Shown here: positions 10,082 to 20,184 of the stretch, piece by piece
How positions within the stretch are numbered: position 1 is the stretch's first letter
Layout: every line of letters begins with the position of its first letter
Assembly: GCF_003324165.1 (NCBI RefSeq)
Contig: NW_025407832.1
Span: 186,001-250,000 of the forward strand
Length of the DNA stretch: 64,000 nt
Source of the DNA: Naegleria lovaniensis
Taxonomy: Eukaryota; Heterolobosea; Eutetramitea; Acrasida; Naegleriidae
Direction of reading: 5' to 3'
The notes under the pieces: generated by a model
Seen by the model: only the letters and a program-made list of their open reading frames with translations
Database searches by the model: none
Told to the model about the DNA's origin: nothing
Translations under genes and position numbers: made by a program

Positions 10082-11290
10082 ATGCAATTCACAGTACTGA
10101 CACCATTGGGAGAATCTTTCAATTCTCACTCCAACACTCTGGATGAATTGACTCGTGAAATTGAAAGTAGACTTGCTTATCATGTGAAAAATCAAAATCT
10201 CGTCGTTCTTTCTTCAGCAAGAAGCAATCCTGATTCGTCTTTACTCAGAAACAGAAGACAACATAGTCTTGCTGCTGCAACGACAGATGTGGTCACTAAT
10301 GCACAAGATGATGGCATTCAAACGATCAACAACCATCCACCCAATGAGGCAACTGTCACCACTCAAGTCATTTTGAATCCTACTTGGTATCCTTGCTTTA
10401 TGGAGGCTTACTTTTCTCTTGTGGGTTCCGTTGTTAAGATTATCTATCTCAACATGAAACAAAGAGGGACTACAAATTCTCTTTTTCGCAAATTGATGGC
10501 TCTTGCTGAAATGCCAGCTGTCATATGGATGACTCGCAAGATTTTACTTCCCATACTTTCCAGCATTTTGGTCCTTCTCATTGGAAGTTGCATCATGGGC
10601 ATTTGTGCTCAAATCTCAATTACTCTTCCTCCTTCCGTCAGCACTGTTCCAATCACTGGTCAAACTTTTGCAGTTTTATGGCTTGGCTCCTTAACTGGTT
10701 TCATTCTCGCTCCACTGTCTGTCATGTTATATCTCTTTTGTGGAAGTGTGTTACAAATTCCATGGTTTTCGAATCAGAGTTCTGGAGTACAAGTATTGTT
10801 TGAATCTTCTTCGAGTGGTTTTTTAATTGGATTTGTATTCAGTGCTTTGGTTTGTGGATTTTGTTGTTCTCGTTTGGCATCTGACAGAACTATCTTGATG
10901 AATCTTTTAATGTTGGCTCTCTCCAATTGTGTGACCTTTGTCTTTGGATGTTTATGGCTTGCGTATGGAACTCCAAATCTTGGTCTCTCAGTAAGTATCA
11001 AGAAGGGTCTCGTTCCATTCCTTCCTGGAGAAATTGTGAAAATTGTGTTGGTCCTTGTCATGGTTCGACTGTCATGGTATGTGTTATATTTTGTTAGAGG
11101 AAAGGTGTTGAAAATTCTAGAAGAGAAGGAGAGTGAAGTGAGTTCAACGTTGAGTAGTGAGAGAGAAATAATGACACCTGTTCAAGTTTCGAATAGGAAT
11201 AGTGGTACTCGTGAAGATGTAGTACAGGAAGAGGACGATGATGAAGATAATCGATGTGTGTCCACTTCATCGTCCATCTCACATGTTTAA
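10082..11290 (+). CDS. BioY-family biotin transporter with long N-terminal extension
   Basis: 402 residues from ATG 10082. From about residue 150 the protein is a multi-span membrane domain with the BioY pattern: GICAQISITLPPS, then VPITGQTFAVLWLGSL (compare VPITGQTFAVLLAG of bacterial BioY), a loop with LFCGSVLQIPWF, SSSGFLIGFVFSALVCGF, and late KKGLVPFLPGEIVKIVLV (compare LPFLPGDLLKALLA). BioY is the substrate-binding S component of bacterial ECF biotin transporters and can work alone in some species. The first 150 residues (MQFTVLTPLGESF...) and the acidic tail are not part of the family. Eukaryotic BioY is unusual, so transfer from bacteria is likely. No EcfA/EcfT genes lie nearby. Family call good; biotin uptake is inferred. 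Confidence 0.78.
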   Translation: MQFTVLTPLGESFNSHSNTLDELTREIESRLAYHVKNQNLVVLSSARSNPDSSLLRNRRQHSLAAATTDVVTNAQDDGIQTINNHPPNEATVTTQVILNPTWYPCFMEAYFSLVGSVVKIIYLNMKQRGTTNSLFRKLMALAEMPAVIWMTRKILLPILSSILVLLIGSCIMGICAQISITLPPSVSTVPITGQTFAVLWLGSLTGFILAPLSVMLYLFCGSVLQIPWFSNQSSGVQVLFESSSSGFLIGFVFSALVCGFCCSRLASDRTILMNLLMLALSNCVTFVFGCLWLAYGTPNLGLSVSIKKGLVPFLPGEIVKIVLVLVMVRLSWYVLYFVRGKVLKILEEKESEVSSTLSSEREIMTPVQVSNRNSGTREDVVQEEDDDEDNRCVSTSSSISHV

Positions 11291-11510
11291 CATTCAAACA
11301 ACATGGGTCCATAATAAAAGATTTAACATAGTTGTCTGAACTGTGATATTCGTGGAGAGACATTAGTTCATCTTAATGCGAATTAGACGGCTAGTATTCA
11401 ACTTGTTTCGATTCGAAATTTTGGGCTCTTTGATTGTGGAGGCATCACGACTATCTTGTAAAAAAGAGTTCAAATGGACGTATGAACGAAATTTCAAAAG
11501 TTTACTTCTT

Positions 11511-12014
11511 TTACATCAAAAATGTAATGACACAAATCAACAACACAGACAACGACCACACGACTTGAAGACCGCTGGTTGCAGCACTCCAACAATCCGT
11601 AGTTGGTAAGGCATCACACAATCGTGCTGCTCCAGTTTTACATGTGTCAGCCAATTTCACACAAGCACTTTTACAAAGTTTAACTTCCATGGTCGTTGTG
11701 TCAATATATTTTTGATTTTTAGGATCACACAAGGAGCATGCCATCTCTTTCGCTACATCAACACAAGCTCCCCCAACAATATCGAAAATTGAAACACTGT
11801 CTTTAATACGAACATCATCAGCCAAAGTGCAGCAAGAAGGAGAACTTCCCAAACCTGAACAGAAATTACAATTAGAACATGGAGTAGGAGAGAAAGGAGC
11901 GTTCTTTTTGTTTAGACATTGTTGAGCATGAACAGTGTTAAGGGTCATGGCGAATAGGAAGAAACAAAACACTAATGAAAGATGTACAGAAAAAGCAGAG
12001 AAACGTTTGGCCAT
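11511..12014 (-). CDS. Secreted Cys-rich, probably GPI-anchored protein (folate-receptor/Frizzled-like pattern)
   Basis: Read from ATG 12014, 167 residues; the frame is open to 12185 but this start gives a clean signal peptide (LVFCFFLFAMTLNTVHA, cleaved before QQC). The mature part has about 17 cysteines, including CSNCNFCSG, CCTLADD, CSLCDPKNQ and LCKSACVKLADTC. The last two resemble the CxxCxP ... LCkxxCxxwxxxC pattern of folate-receptor and Frizzled-like domains, though the tryptophans are missing. It ends in a hydrophobic tail LQVVWSLSVLLICVITFLM after a small-residue stretch (SAATSG), as in GPI-anchor signals. Surface location is well supported; ligand unknown. Confidence 0.6.
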   Translation of the reverse strand: MAKRFSAFSVHLSLVFCFFLFAMTLNTVHAQQCLNKKNAPFSPTPCSNCNFCSGLGSSPSCCTLADDVRIKDSVSIFDIVGGACVDVAKEMACSLCDPKNQKYIDTTTMEVKLCKSACVKLADTCKTGAARLCDALPTTDCWSAATSGLQVVWSLSVLLICVITFLM

Positions 12015-12588
12015 TTGAGGTGTAGAGATGTTTTTTAAAATGTCAAGAATGGGGAGGGCCATGATATTTTCAAGACATGCTTTTATTGGATTTTGGAATG
12101 AGATGTCGAAAGAGCGACAACCCTTTCCGATACACACTCTGGAACGATTCGACTTGTGAAGTTTGGTTCGAAAATGACATGTCATTTGGAGATTACAATG
12201 CCATAAGAATTTAATGAGATGAATAAAAGTAGAATGCTTGTGCGATACTTAATTTCGAAATGCTGTAGAGAACAATGACATCGATTCCAATTTGGATTCT
12301 AAGGACTGTATTCATTGTAATTGAACACCAATTTTACGTTTACGCTCTCACTCTCACTCCAGTAGTAGTAATTCAACAACCTAGAGTTTTCAAACTCTCT
12401 CCTTACAGAATCTCACTCTTGACAACTTATGACCTTCATGACCAACTGTAAACTAGAAGAATATAGAGTATCAGTGAGAGATAATGAAAGAAACTTAAAT
12501 ACATTTATTATTCATGTTCATCATCATCATAAAGAATTCAATCTTGATCACCATTCGAAATTTCTCCGTCGCTCGCTTACAAAAAAAA
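12015..12588. other. Intergenic, divergent promoter region
   Basis: Some 570 bases between the Cys-rich protein gene (minus) and UPF3 (plus). Short open frames on both strands look like leader sequence. Runs of CAT repeats and an A9 tract sit directly before the UPF3 ATG. No RNA gene seen. Confidence 0.5.
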
Positions 12589-13881
12589 ATGAGTGGAAAG
12601 TTTGGCCCTCAGCCCGTGTTGTGGGTGAAAAAGACGTCTAATACAGCATCTGTACCATCGTCGCAGGAGAGTGGGTCATCATCCAGTGATAATAATAATG
12701 AATCAAGTGTTACCTCACCGGTTCATACGACATCAAATTCCGAATCATCATCAATCCATACTACATCTCCTCCGATGAATACAAATGTACCAGCTGTGTC
12801 TTCACCACCAACCTCTCCATCGTCAACAACAACATTGAGTAAAAGTAATAAGCCTTCTACTTCATCAGCTGAGGTTAGCACAACAACAGGATCAGGTAGT
12901 ACTACAGCACAGCCACAGAAAAAACAAGGCAACAAGAAGGCACAACATCCGAAAGCCTCAGCGACCAACAGTAATACAGCAGCTGCTTCAATATCTCAAA
13001 GTCATGTTAGCAATAGCAATGAGCAACATTATGGAAGTCTTGTCAAAAACAAAACAAAGACAATCATTCGGAATATTCCATACAATTTCACGGAAGAGGA
13101 TTTTATTGGTAAATGTGTGCCTCGATCTTTTCTAGTGGAGAAGACAACGACTAGTGGTGATAATTCGAGCATTTCGGGAACGAAAATTATTTATGACCCA
13201 AAGAAAATTAATTGGAGCGATTTTCATTGTGGCTACAAAACTACCACACAAGTCTTTCCAAGCATTGCTTATTTAAACTTTGCAACTGTTAATTTATTAC
13301 ATCAATTTAGAAATGAATTTATGGAATTGACCAAAAATTCATCACAAATTTCAACTCTTCAATCGGTACCATTGAACAAAGACGACGAGGATGAAGATGC
13401 CACGCCTTCACTACCAAATACTAGCAGCTCTACAACCAATTCTTCTATTTGGAGAGAGACTACAATGACTATGGAATATTGTCCTCTTCAAATGGTACCA
13501 AAACCAAAAAAGAAAGATCCAAGAGATGGCACGATATTCAAGGATGAACACTATTTGAAATTTTTGGAACAGTTGAAGCAACCAAAAGAGCTTACTCTTC
13601 AACCGCTCAGTCTAGATAACAGCTCAACTACCAGTGGACTAGGTCTTGATGCAGGAGATAGCCATTCTGAAGGAAGCTCTTCAAGCAAAAAGTCGTCTAC
13701 GAACGTTCCTTTGGCTCTGGGTGGCGTTGGATCTTCAGCCTATTACGACAAAAAGAGTGATGAGCCCATTATCACGCCACTGTTAAAAGAGTTGCTTGAA
13801 AAAAAGAGCAAAAAGCAAGCAAACTCAGGACAGCGAGCCAAACGAGGAGGAAAAACTTCTCAGTACAAAAGAAAATATTAG
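12589..13881 (+). CDS. UPF3: UPF3/SMG4 nonsense-mediated decay factor
   Basis: 430 residues from ATG 12589. The UPF3 RNP-like domain starts near residue 153 (KTIIRNIPYNFTEEDF) and runs through the second strand SIAYLNFATVNLLHQF to MEYCPLQMVPKPKKK and DPRDGTIFKDEHYLKFLEQL, the latter being the family signature (compare KVGTIDDDPEYRKFLE). This domain binds UPF2 and links exon-junction complexes to UPF1. An acidic Ser-rich insert (DDEDEDATPSL) lies inside the domain. The first 150 residues are Ser/Thr-rich and low complexity; the tail is basic (RAKRGGKTSQYKRKY), perhaps a nuclear signal. Presence of NMD fits a genome with many short introns. Confidence 0.85.
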   Translation: MSGKFGPQPVLWVKKTSNTASVPSSQESGSSSSDNNNESSVTSPVHTTSNSESSSIHTTSPPMNTNVPAVSSPPTSPSSTTTLSKSNKPSTSSAEVSTTTGSGSTTAQPQKKQGNKKAQHPKASATNSNTAAASISQSHVSNSNEQHYGSLVKNKTKTIIRNIPYNFTEEDFIGKCVPRSFLVEKTTTSGDNSSISGTKIIYDPKKINWSDFHCGYKTTTQVFPSIAYLNFATVNLLHQFRNEFMELTKNSSQISTLQSVPLNKDDEDEDATPSLPNTSSSTTNSSIWRETTMTMEYCPLQMVPKPKKKDPRDGTIFKDEHYLKFLEQLKQPKELTLQPLSLDNSSTTSGLGLDAGDSHSEGSSSSKKSSTNVPLALGGVGSSAYYDKKSDEPIITPLLKELLEKKSKKQANSGQRAKRGGKTSQYKRKY

Positions 13882-14092
13882 TAACGAGGCAACAATCATC
13901 ATTGGACTTTGTTTAAGTTGGCTTACAACCAGTCACAAAAGCGTGACGTAAGGGTGAGCTCTGGTGTTAATTGGCATCACGTCCTGTTGAGCGGAGTAGG
14001 AATAACGACCGGTAATTCGTTAAACATTCCGGAAAGTGTGGTGGACTGAGCTCAAATGTTCGTTTCTGTCATGGTACATTAAGTAAAATAAT

Positions 14093-16539
14093 TTAATTGA
14101 GGTAAAACTGTTTGACATCATTTTGATCATAACGAACGCCACATTTTGGACATTTCCTGTTTCTTGTTTTGATATTCAAGTTGACACACTCCTTGCAAAA
14201 AGTATGGAAACACCTGCAAATGACATGATCCACTTCTCTGTCATTACATTGTGTGCAAGTAATCTTTCTCTTGAAATAATCATCTGTACTAGCGCTTGCG
14301 ATTTCGGCCTCTTTCTTTCGTTGTTTCTCTTCGTTTAGCCTCTTTATGGCAAGAGATTGTTTGTTACATTCATTTTCTTTCTTCTCCAAGTCCTGTATCA
14401 GTTGTGTATTTTTGGTTTTCAGAAGCTCTATTTCGGAGTGCAGAGAAGGTACTGCCAATTTGTAATGATCTAGAACCTGTCGTTGTTGATCCAACGTTTT
14501 CCTATATATAATCTCTTCCAGTTTTTGTTTTTCTATAAACTCGCTCAGCGCTGATTTTTCAAGGGCTAACGACTGAATCCTTTCCTCCTGTTGCTTCTTT
14601 GCTCGCTCAAGCTCAGTACAGGTTTCTGAAATCTTTTTCAAATCATCCTTGACAGATTCCATGATTTTTTCCATTTTTGCCTTCTCTTTCATGGATTCTA
14701 ATCGTTGCTCTTCAGCTCGGTCAACCCTTTTAGTCACTTCATCCTTTTCTTGTTGAAGCTTTTCATAGGCTTGAATAGTGTCGTTCAGTGAAGCCTCAAA
14801 CATTTCACTTTGCTCTTTCCATTTGATAATTTCTGACTTCAAAAACGATGGATCTTCTTCCGAGGTTGAAGTGCTTTCTTTGCTAGCTCCTTCTGAAGTA
14901 GAGGCGCTTTCTTTGGATGCTTCAGATGAAATTTGCTTTGCCAATTCCTCATTTCGCTTCTTGTACATGTTCAGCTGTCGAATAATTTCTTCCTTATCTT
15001 GTTTATAAACTTTGGCCTCTTCTGCAGCTTGTTTAGCCTTTTCATATCGATACTTTAACTTGTTGTATTTTTCAACTTGTTCCTTCTTCTTTTGGAGAAG
15101 CTGTTCGTTTTGTTTTAGTAGAGAATTTTCTGATTTTTCCCTATTAAGCTTCTCTATGGTATCTTTGAGTTGTTTGTTTTCGTTTTTAACTTCTACAAAG
15201 TCTTGTTTCATCTTTTCCTTGAAACTATTGTAGGTATCTTCTAAATTCTTGAGATTCAATTTGTTTCTCTCTACTTCAGCATTATACTTCTCGTAATGTG
15301 CTTCCAATCTTAACTTCTCTTTCTGGAGAGAGTCCTTGTAAAAATCAATCTCTAATGTTAAATTTTTAATCTTAGATTCAAGCTCTTCAACTTTAGCTTT
15401 GAGTTCCTCATTCAGCGCATTGGCTCTGCTGTATCTTTGAACGTATTCGTTAATTTCTTCCTCTCTTTGAGCAATAAGCAGCTTAGTATCGTCTTGTGGT
15501 AAATTATCAAAACTAGTTGAGGGGAAAATTTTCGTTGGAGATGTAAAAGGGGAAATTGGGGTAGCTAAAGGAGTGGATGTTAATAATTCTTCTTTCTCAT
15601 AGGAAAGCTTCTCTATTTTGTTTTTGGTGCTTTTTAAATCTTCTTCCTTATCTTCAACTTGCTGTTTGAGAGTCGTTATTAATTGTTCAGATTGTTGTAA
15701 TCGTTCATTCAAGGCGTTATAGTCATCTTTCATTTCTCTGTACTGTGAGTTTAGTTTTCGAAGCCCTTCTTCCAGCTGCTTTTCATTGTTGGTTGATTTT
15801 TCTTCCTTCAAAACATCAATTGCATGTACTATTCGCGATAGTATCGATCTAAACCGTTCAAACAATTGATTTATAGATTCTTCATCCACACTTGTGTCAT
15901 AAACTTTAGCAAAAACATCTTCACCTACCCTCCCGTTTGGAACTGCAGGTAATCTAGAGAGTTGTAACGTTACATCCTCGATCATCTTGAATTTTTGAAA
16001 ATAATTCATTTATCCATTAATTTCACAACATCTTTCTCGGACACTTACATGATTAAATTGTCTTAAAAGTCTAGCCATGTTTGAATGAGCAATATCACGT
16101 TGTCTTGCAGATTCTGCAGCTTCTTTGTGATACTGATCGTTCAACCTTGTCAGCTCCTTATTTTTCAATAAAAGTCGCTTTCGTTGCTCGTTCACAAGTT
16201 TTAAATCATGCTAAAATAGATTAAATGTTATACTTGTATCACCAAATGCAAAGAACATACAATTTCCTGATCTGAAAATTTAGTTTTTTTGGTAGGAGGA
16301 GAGATTGGAAGATCGTTGGATGGTGAGCCGAAGGTAGGCATTGAAGATGACAATGTGGAGAGTGTCGGAGTGAAAGACCCACTTACAGTACTGGTTGGAG
16401 TTGTTTCTGTGGGTGTTTGTGGCTGGAGGTTTGATGTATTGATTTGAAGAGTGTTGCTTCCGTTTGTCTTGGGACTTCCTCCTTGATTGATTTCATCTTG
16501 CTTTCGTTTTCGGATATCCTTCTCTTTTAGTTTGTACAT
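14093..16539 (-). CDS. BRE1: BRE1-like RING E3 ubiquitin ligase (histone H2B)
   Basis: Three exons, 16261-16539, 16049-16210 and 14093-15985, all in phase 0, give 777 residues. The introns are 50 and 63 bases. Residues 1-93 are Pro/Ser/Thr-rich with a basic patch PPTKKTKF; from about 100 the protein is nearly all coiled coil. The last 57 residues are a C3HC4 RING: CTQCNDREVDHVICRCFHTFC, then CVNLNIKTRNRKCPKCG and QNDVKQFYLN, close to BRE1/RNF20 ([24 protein letters not shown] and ending NDFHRIYI). BRE1 monoubiquitinates H2B with RAD6 during transcription. An in-frame ATG just before the exon 3 acceptor is intronic in this model. Length is somewhat below yeast (700) to human (975) range midpoint. 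Strong call. Confidence 0.85.
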
Positions 16540-17050
16540 GTTGGTGTTATAATGGTTCGGATTTGATGCTTTCCAATTTCACCTTGTTAATGATTGTAGT
16601 AGGCTCTAAAAGTGAGAAATGTTGTGGAGTGGGTGTGTGGATAACAGAGAGCAATCAAAAACCAATGATAATATTTGAATAATGACAATAGTATCAATGG
16701 TAGCACCGTGTTATGTGTTTTCAACCGTTAAACCGAAATAGAAATTATTATTGGTGATGGTGATGATATCCAACAATAATAAAATTCTGATTCGCAAGTT
16801 ACGGGTTTGATAACAACAAGGCACCTTCTTGCTACACAAATAAGAGGATGATTTATGATGGGAGAGTGTTGTGATTCGCAACACGTGTGTTCACAACAAC
16901 AACACTTATCCACAAACTCTCGGAGGCTCTGTGATGATCGAATGTGCGTTGGAAATTTTTTAATTCGAAATCAAAACGGCTAGCTGACAACGCATTCAAT
17001 CAACAATAACCAAAAAGTGAAACAATGATGACCATGAAAAAACAACTTCC
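16540..17050. other. Intergenic, 511 bases
   Basis: Between the start of BRE1 (minus) and the end of receptor pseudocyclase A (minus). It should hold the BRE1 promoter. Short open frames here lack coding character; no RNA gene or repeat seen. Confidence 0.45.
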
Positions 17051-19864
17051 TCATTCCATTATCACGTCTTGGATTCCTCTCTTACAGAGTTGAATTAAAT
17101 TCTTGGTAGGTCTATCGTTTGGATTGCTTCTCAAATATTCTTCGAAAAGAGGCAGGGCTTGAGATACGTTGTTTTCCATGAAAAAGTTGCATGCCTTATT
17201 GTACAAGTTCCATTCTTCCTTTTTCTCATTTTCGGCCATTTCATACATCCACTCATCATCAGAGGTTTGTAGAGAAAGTCCAAGTTGAAACAAGTGAGTA
17301 GGCTGTTCTGGACAGAATGATTCTTCCATTTGTTGATAACTAGCTCCAAAAGTTTTTGGTCTATACTGCCTAATATCTGTATCCTCAATAAAATTCTTAG
17401 TGTCCACATATCTTGATTTGTACAGTTTCAAACAAGCTCGGTTCACATTTTCAGAGCAAACGATTGGGATATCCATCTTTTTCGAAACCTCACCCATGAT
17501 GCTTAGATTGGTCTTTCCGCTGCAAAGCAAAGTGAATACCTTGGTCTTGGCTGTTCCAATGTTTCCAAGCCAGCATTCAGTAGAGTGAATTGCAAATCGA
17601 AAATTCATCATCGTCACCAGTTCTGGTCTTCTCTGCACGTATTCTTTTGACCTCCACTTTGATGTTTTTAGATTCATTAATTTTTCCAGCAGTGTATGAG
17701 AAAAGGAGGCTGCTTTCTGTTCGTGGCTGGGTTGACTGGAGGTTGCATTAAAAGCAAGTAAAAGGGACTCGTTTTCTAAGGAAGAAATCTGATTGGCTCC
17801 AGATGCTCTGCTAACACTGTTGATTTGGTCGAAAATATCACTATTTCCAATAGAATAAAATTCCACATAAAACCATTGTCATATAATATTCAACAGTACA
17901 TTGTGTCACTTCTTTGGAAGGAACATCATGTTAACTTACCTCAATAAAGATACAGTTTCATGAGGGGTACTGGTGTGAAGCCATTCATTTAATCCATCCA
18001 ATAATAGCATAACCAACGTGACATACTTGGTTTCCAAGTACAATGAGAATTTGTGGTTTCCCTCTTTTGTGTTTTGAATCTTCTTTCTAGAACTATTTTT
18101 CTTACCGAAAGAGTGTGGTTTTCCTGTTGAAGCACTTCTAACTACCGAAAACAAACGAGTTGACGATTGTTTCTCCACTAGATTGCTTTGAGACGGCTGT
18201 GATGCTACAGGAGGACCTTCTACATCATCTTGTAAGCTCTTTTCGACATCAGCCAATAAATGTGATGGAATAAAACTACGGTATAGTTTCATTCGTTTGA
18301 TTAGTAACGAAAATTGCTTTTGAAGTGCATGTATTTCAAAAAAGATACTTTTTGAAACTTCCAAGTCATCCAGTTGCATGTCTGAAACTCTTTCAAACAA
18401 TTCAATTAAGTTGTAAATTGGAGCCGAGACTTTCAGCGAGAAAAACACTGCCAAAATGACTCCAAGTACAATAATAATAATAGACACTCCCACAGCAACA
18501 ATAACAGCTATGGCAATAGGCTTCATGTATACCCATTGAGGCACAGTTAAAACAATTACCCAGTCAAGGTGTGTATCGCTACAAAGGCGGTAAATCACAA
18601 TGTAGAATTGTGAGTCTTGAGCCACTGTCAAAGTGTTACAAGTAATTTGAGAGAAACTGTTAAGGTTTAGAGAGGAAAGCGCAGTTTTTGAAAAGTAGAC
18701 TATATCAGAGTCGTCAACATCGTTAAATGTTTTTCGAATTAAACTGCCATCCTTTGGGCTCCATTCTGTTATCTTAATGTTGTCATACCTATCGACTAAA
18801 ACATCTCATTCAGCAAAAAATTATAAATATGAATTACATACGTGCAATCAACAAATCGGTTGATGTTTCTATGATAAAACTGCGGGCTTGACCTTGCACT
18901 GAGGCTGCACTCCTTTTCAAAAACTCTGAAATAGACCCTGTGGTCAAATCATTTCCATAATAGTAGGTAAAATTTGCTGATAAAGAATTATTCGTCTTTG
19001 GAACACAGTTGACAAGAGAAACAAAAGTGTACATGCCCATGGCCGGGTCTGCGTAACTGTTTGAAAACGCTTGCTGTCCAGGGTACTTGTTACAAAGTTC
19101 GATCAAGTTGCTCAAATCGAAGAAACCAGCAACTTCGTCTGGGTTTTGTTTCCGCTTACATTCGATGTTTGTTGACAGAGGAGATTCACAATAGTAAATT
19201 TTTTGGTTTTGTCTTGTGATGTTGAATAAAGCAGCACTGTTTGTCCACGTGATAATCCCAAAGCAATAATTTTCAACATCTCCAATATAGCTTGAAATAA
19301 CAACTCCTCCATGATTCTTTTGAGCAGACTGTTCGGAATGCATCAATCATTGAAGAGTCATTTAAGAAAACTGTTGAGCTTGTTTAAATCACTTACCTTG
19401 TAAGCACTGTACATTTTCTTCTCTACAATTTCTCCCGAGTACGGATCAAAATGATCCCCGATTAATTGCTGCTGAATATCTCGAGAGGAGAGAGCAATCT
19501 GTCCCATGGTTTGTTTTACAAACTCAATAATCTTGTTCGCTTCATGGTCTCTGTCAGCATGTCCCAGGCTCACCAATGAAGGTCCAAAAGCTGATAGCCA
19601 TGTTGCAGATAACAATACAACAGTAAGCACTATGAGAGAGGAGATGAGCATCATGAGACAGAACTTGATGGATTTTAAAAAGGAGAATGGAGAGAGGCTA
19701 TCAGGTGAGGATACGATCGAGGAGGCTGTACATGATCTTTCCGCTGCACTGGCATCATCTCTATATTCATTCATTCGGTGTTGTTGCTGAGGTGCCACGT
19801 GAACCACCATCGAATCGTCTACGGCGTTATCTGGAGTTAAAGTTTGAGGAACAACTCGGGTCAT
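17051..19864 (-). CDS. Receptor-type protein with degenerate class III nucleotidyl cyclase domain (A)
   Basis: Four exons, 19397-19864, 18842-19328, 17940-18795 and 17051-17840, give 866 residues from ATG 19864. Order: cytosolic Ser-rich start; membrane span near 67-93; a Cys-containing extracellular part of about 315 residues, probably sensor-like; span near 411-439; HAMP-like helix (APIYNLIELFERVSDMQ); the linker LYRSFIPSHLLADVE that typically precedes cyclases; then a cyclase-fold domain about 565-760. The strand VTLVMLLLDGLNEW and the segment ISSLENESLLLAF occupy the places of the two metal-binding Asp motifs, and neither Asp aligns. WLGNIG matches the usual VxGNIG. A C-terminal TPR-like tail (EWNLYNKACNFF, ALPLFEEYLRSNPNDRP) is common in bacterial-type cyclases. 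Likely a non-catalytic receptor. Paralogue B lies 38 kb away. Confidence 0.75.
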
Positions 19865-20184
19865 TTGTTTTTGTAGTTGGCATATGGTGGTTGAAAATGG
19901 CCAATACACAAGGGCTGTTTGTGGTTGTTACTTCTGTTTTGGGGTAAAGGTAACCCCATGGCGCCCTTAATTGCGGTGTTTCTATAGGCGTTGAGCCTTA
20001 ATGACATTGGTTAAGGATAGGTGTAGGACAAACTCGTTGAAACGCGAATTCGAGCATGCCTCTGTATTCGAGTCTGCTGTATATATCTCCAGAAAATTAA
20101 CTTCGACTACGCGCTCACGGAACAAGATTTATATAAATCTCTGCTCTCAATGGGTAGCCATGGGTAATTGAGGAATGCTCACCA
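19865..20184. other. Intergenic, 320 bases
   Basis: Between receptor A's start and the end of the propeller gene, both minus. It is less AT-rich than other gaps and has a TATATA-like stretch near 20079. I checked for tRNA A/B boxes and found none convincing. Confidence 0.4.

Noticed and set aside
13882-14092. GC-richer stretch with a CTGA box, considered as a snoRNA or tRNA
   Set aside because: No pair of C and D boxes with a closing stem, and no tRNA A/B boxes.
19930-20170. Segment with TTCGAG motifs, considered as a tRNA
   Set aside because: No five-base stem around the loop and no acceptor stem could be formed.
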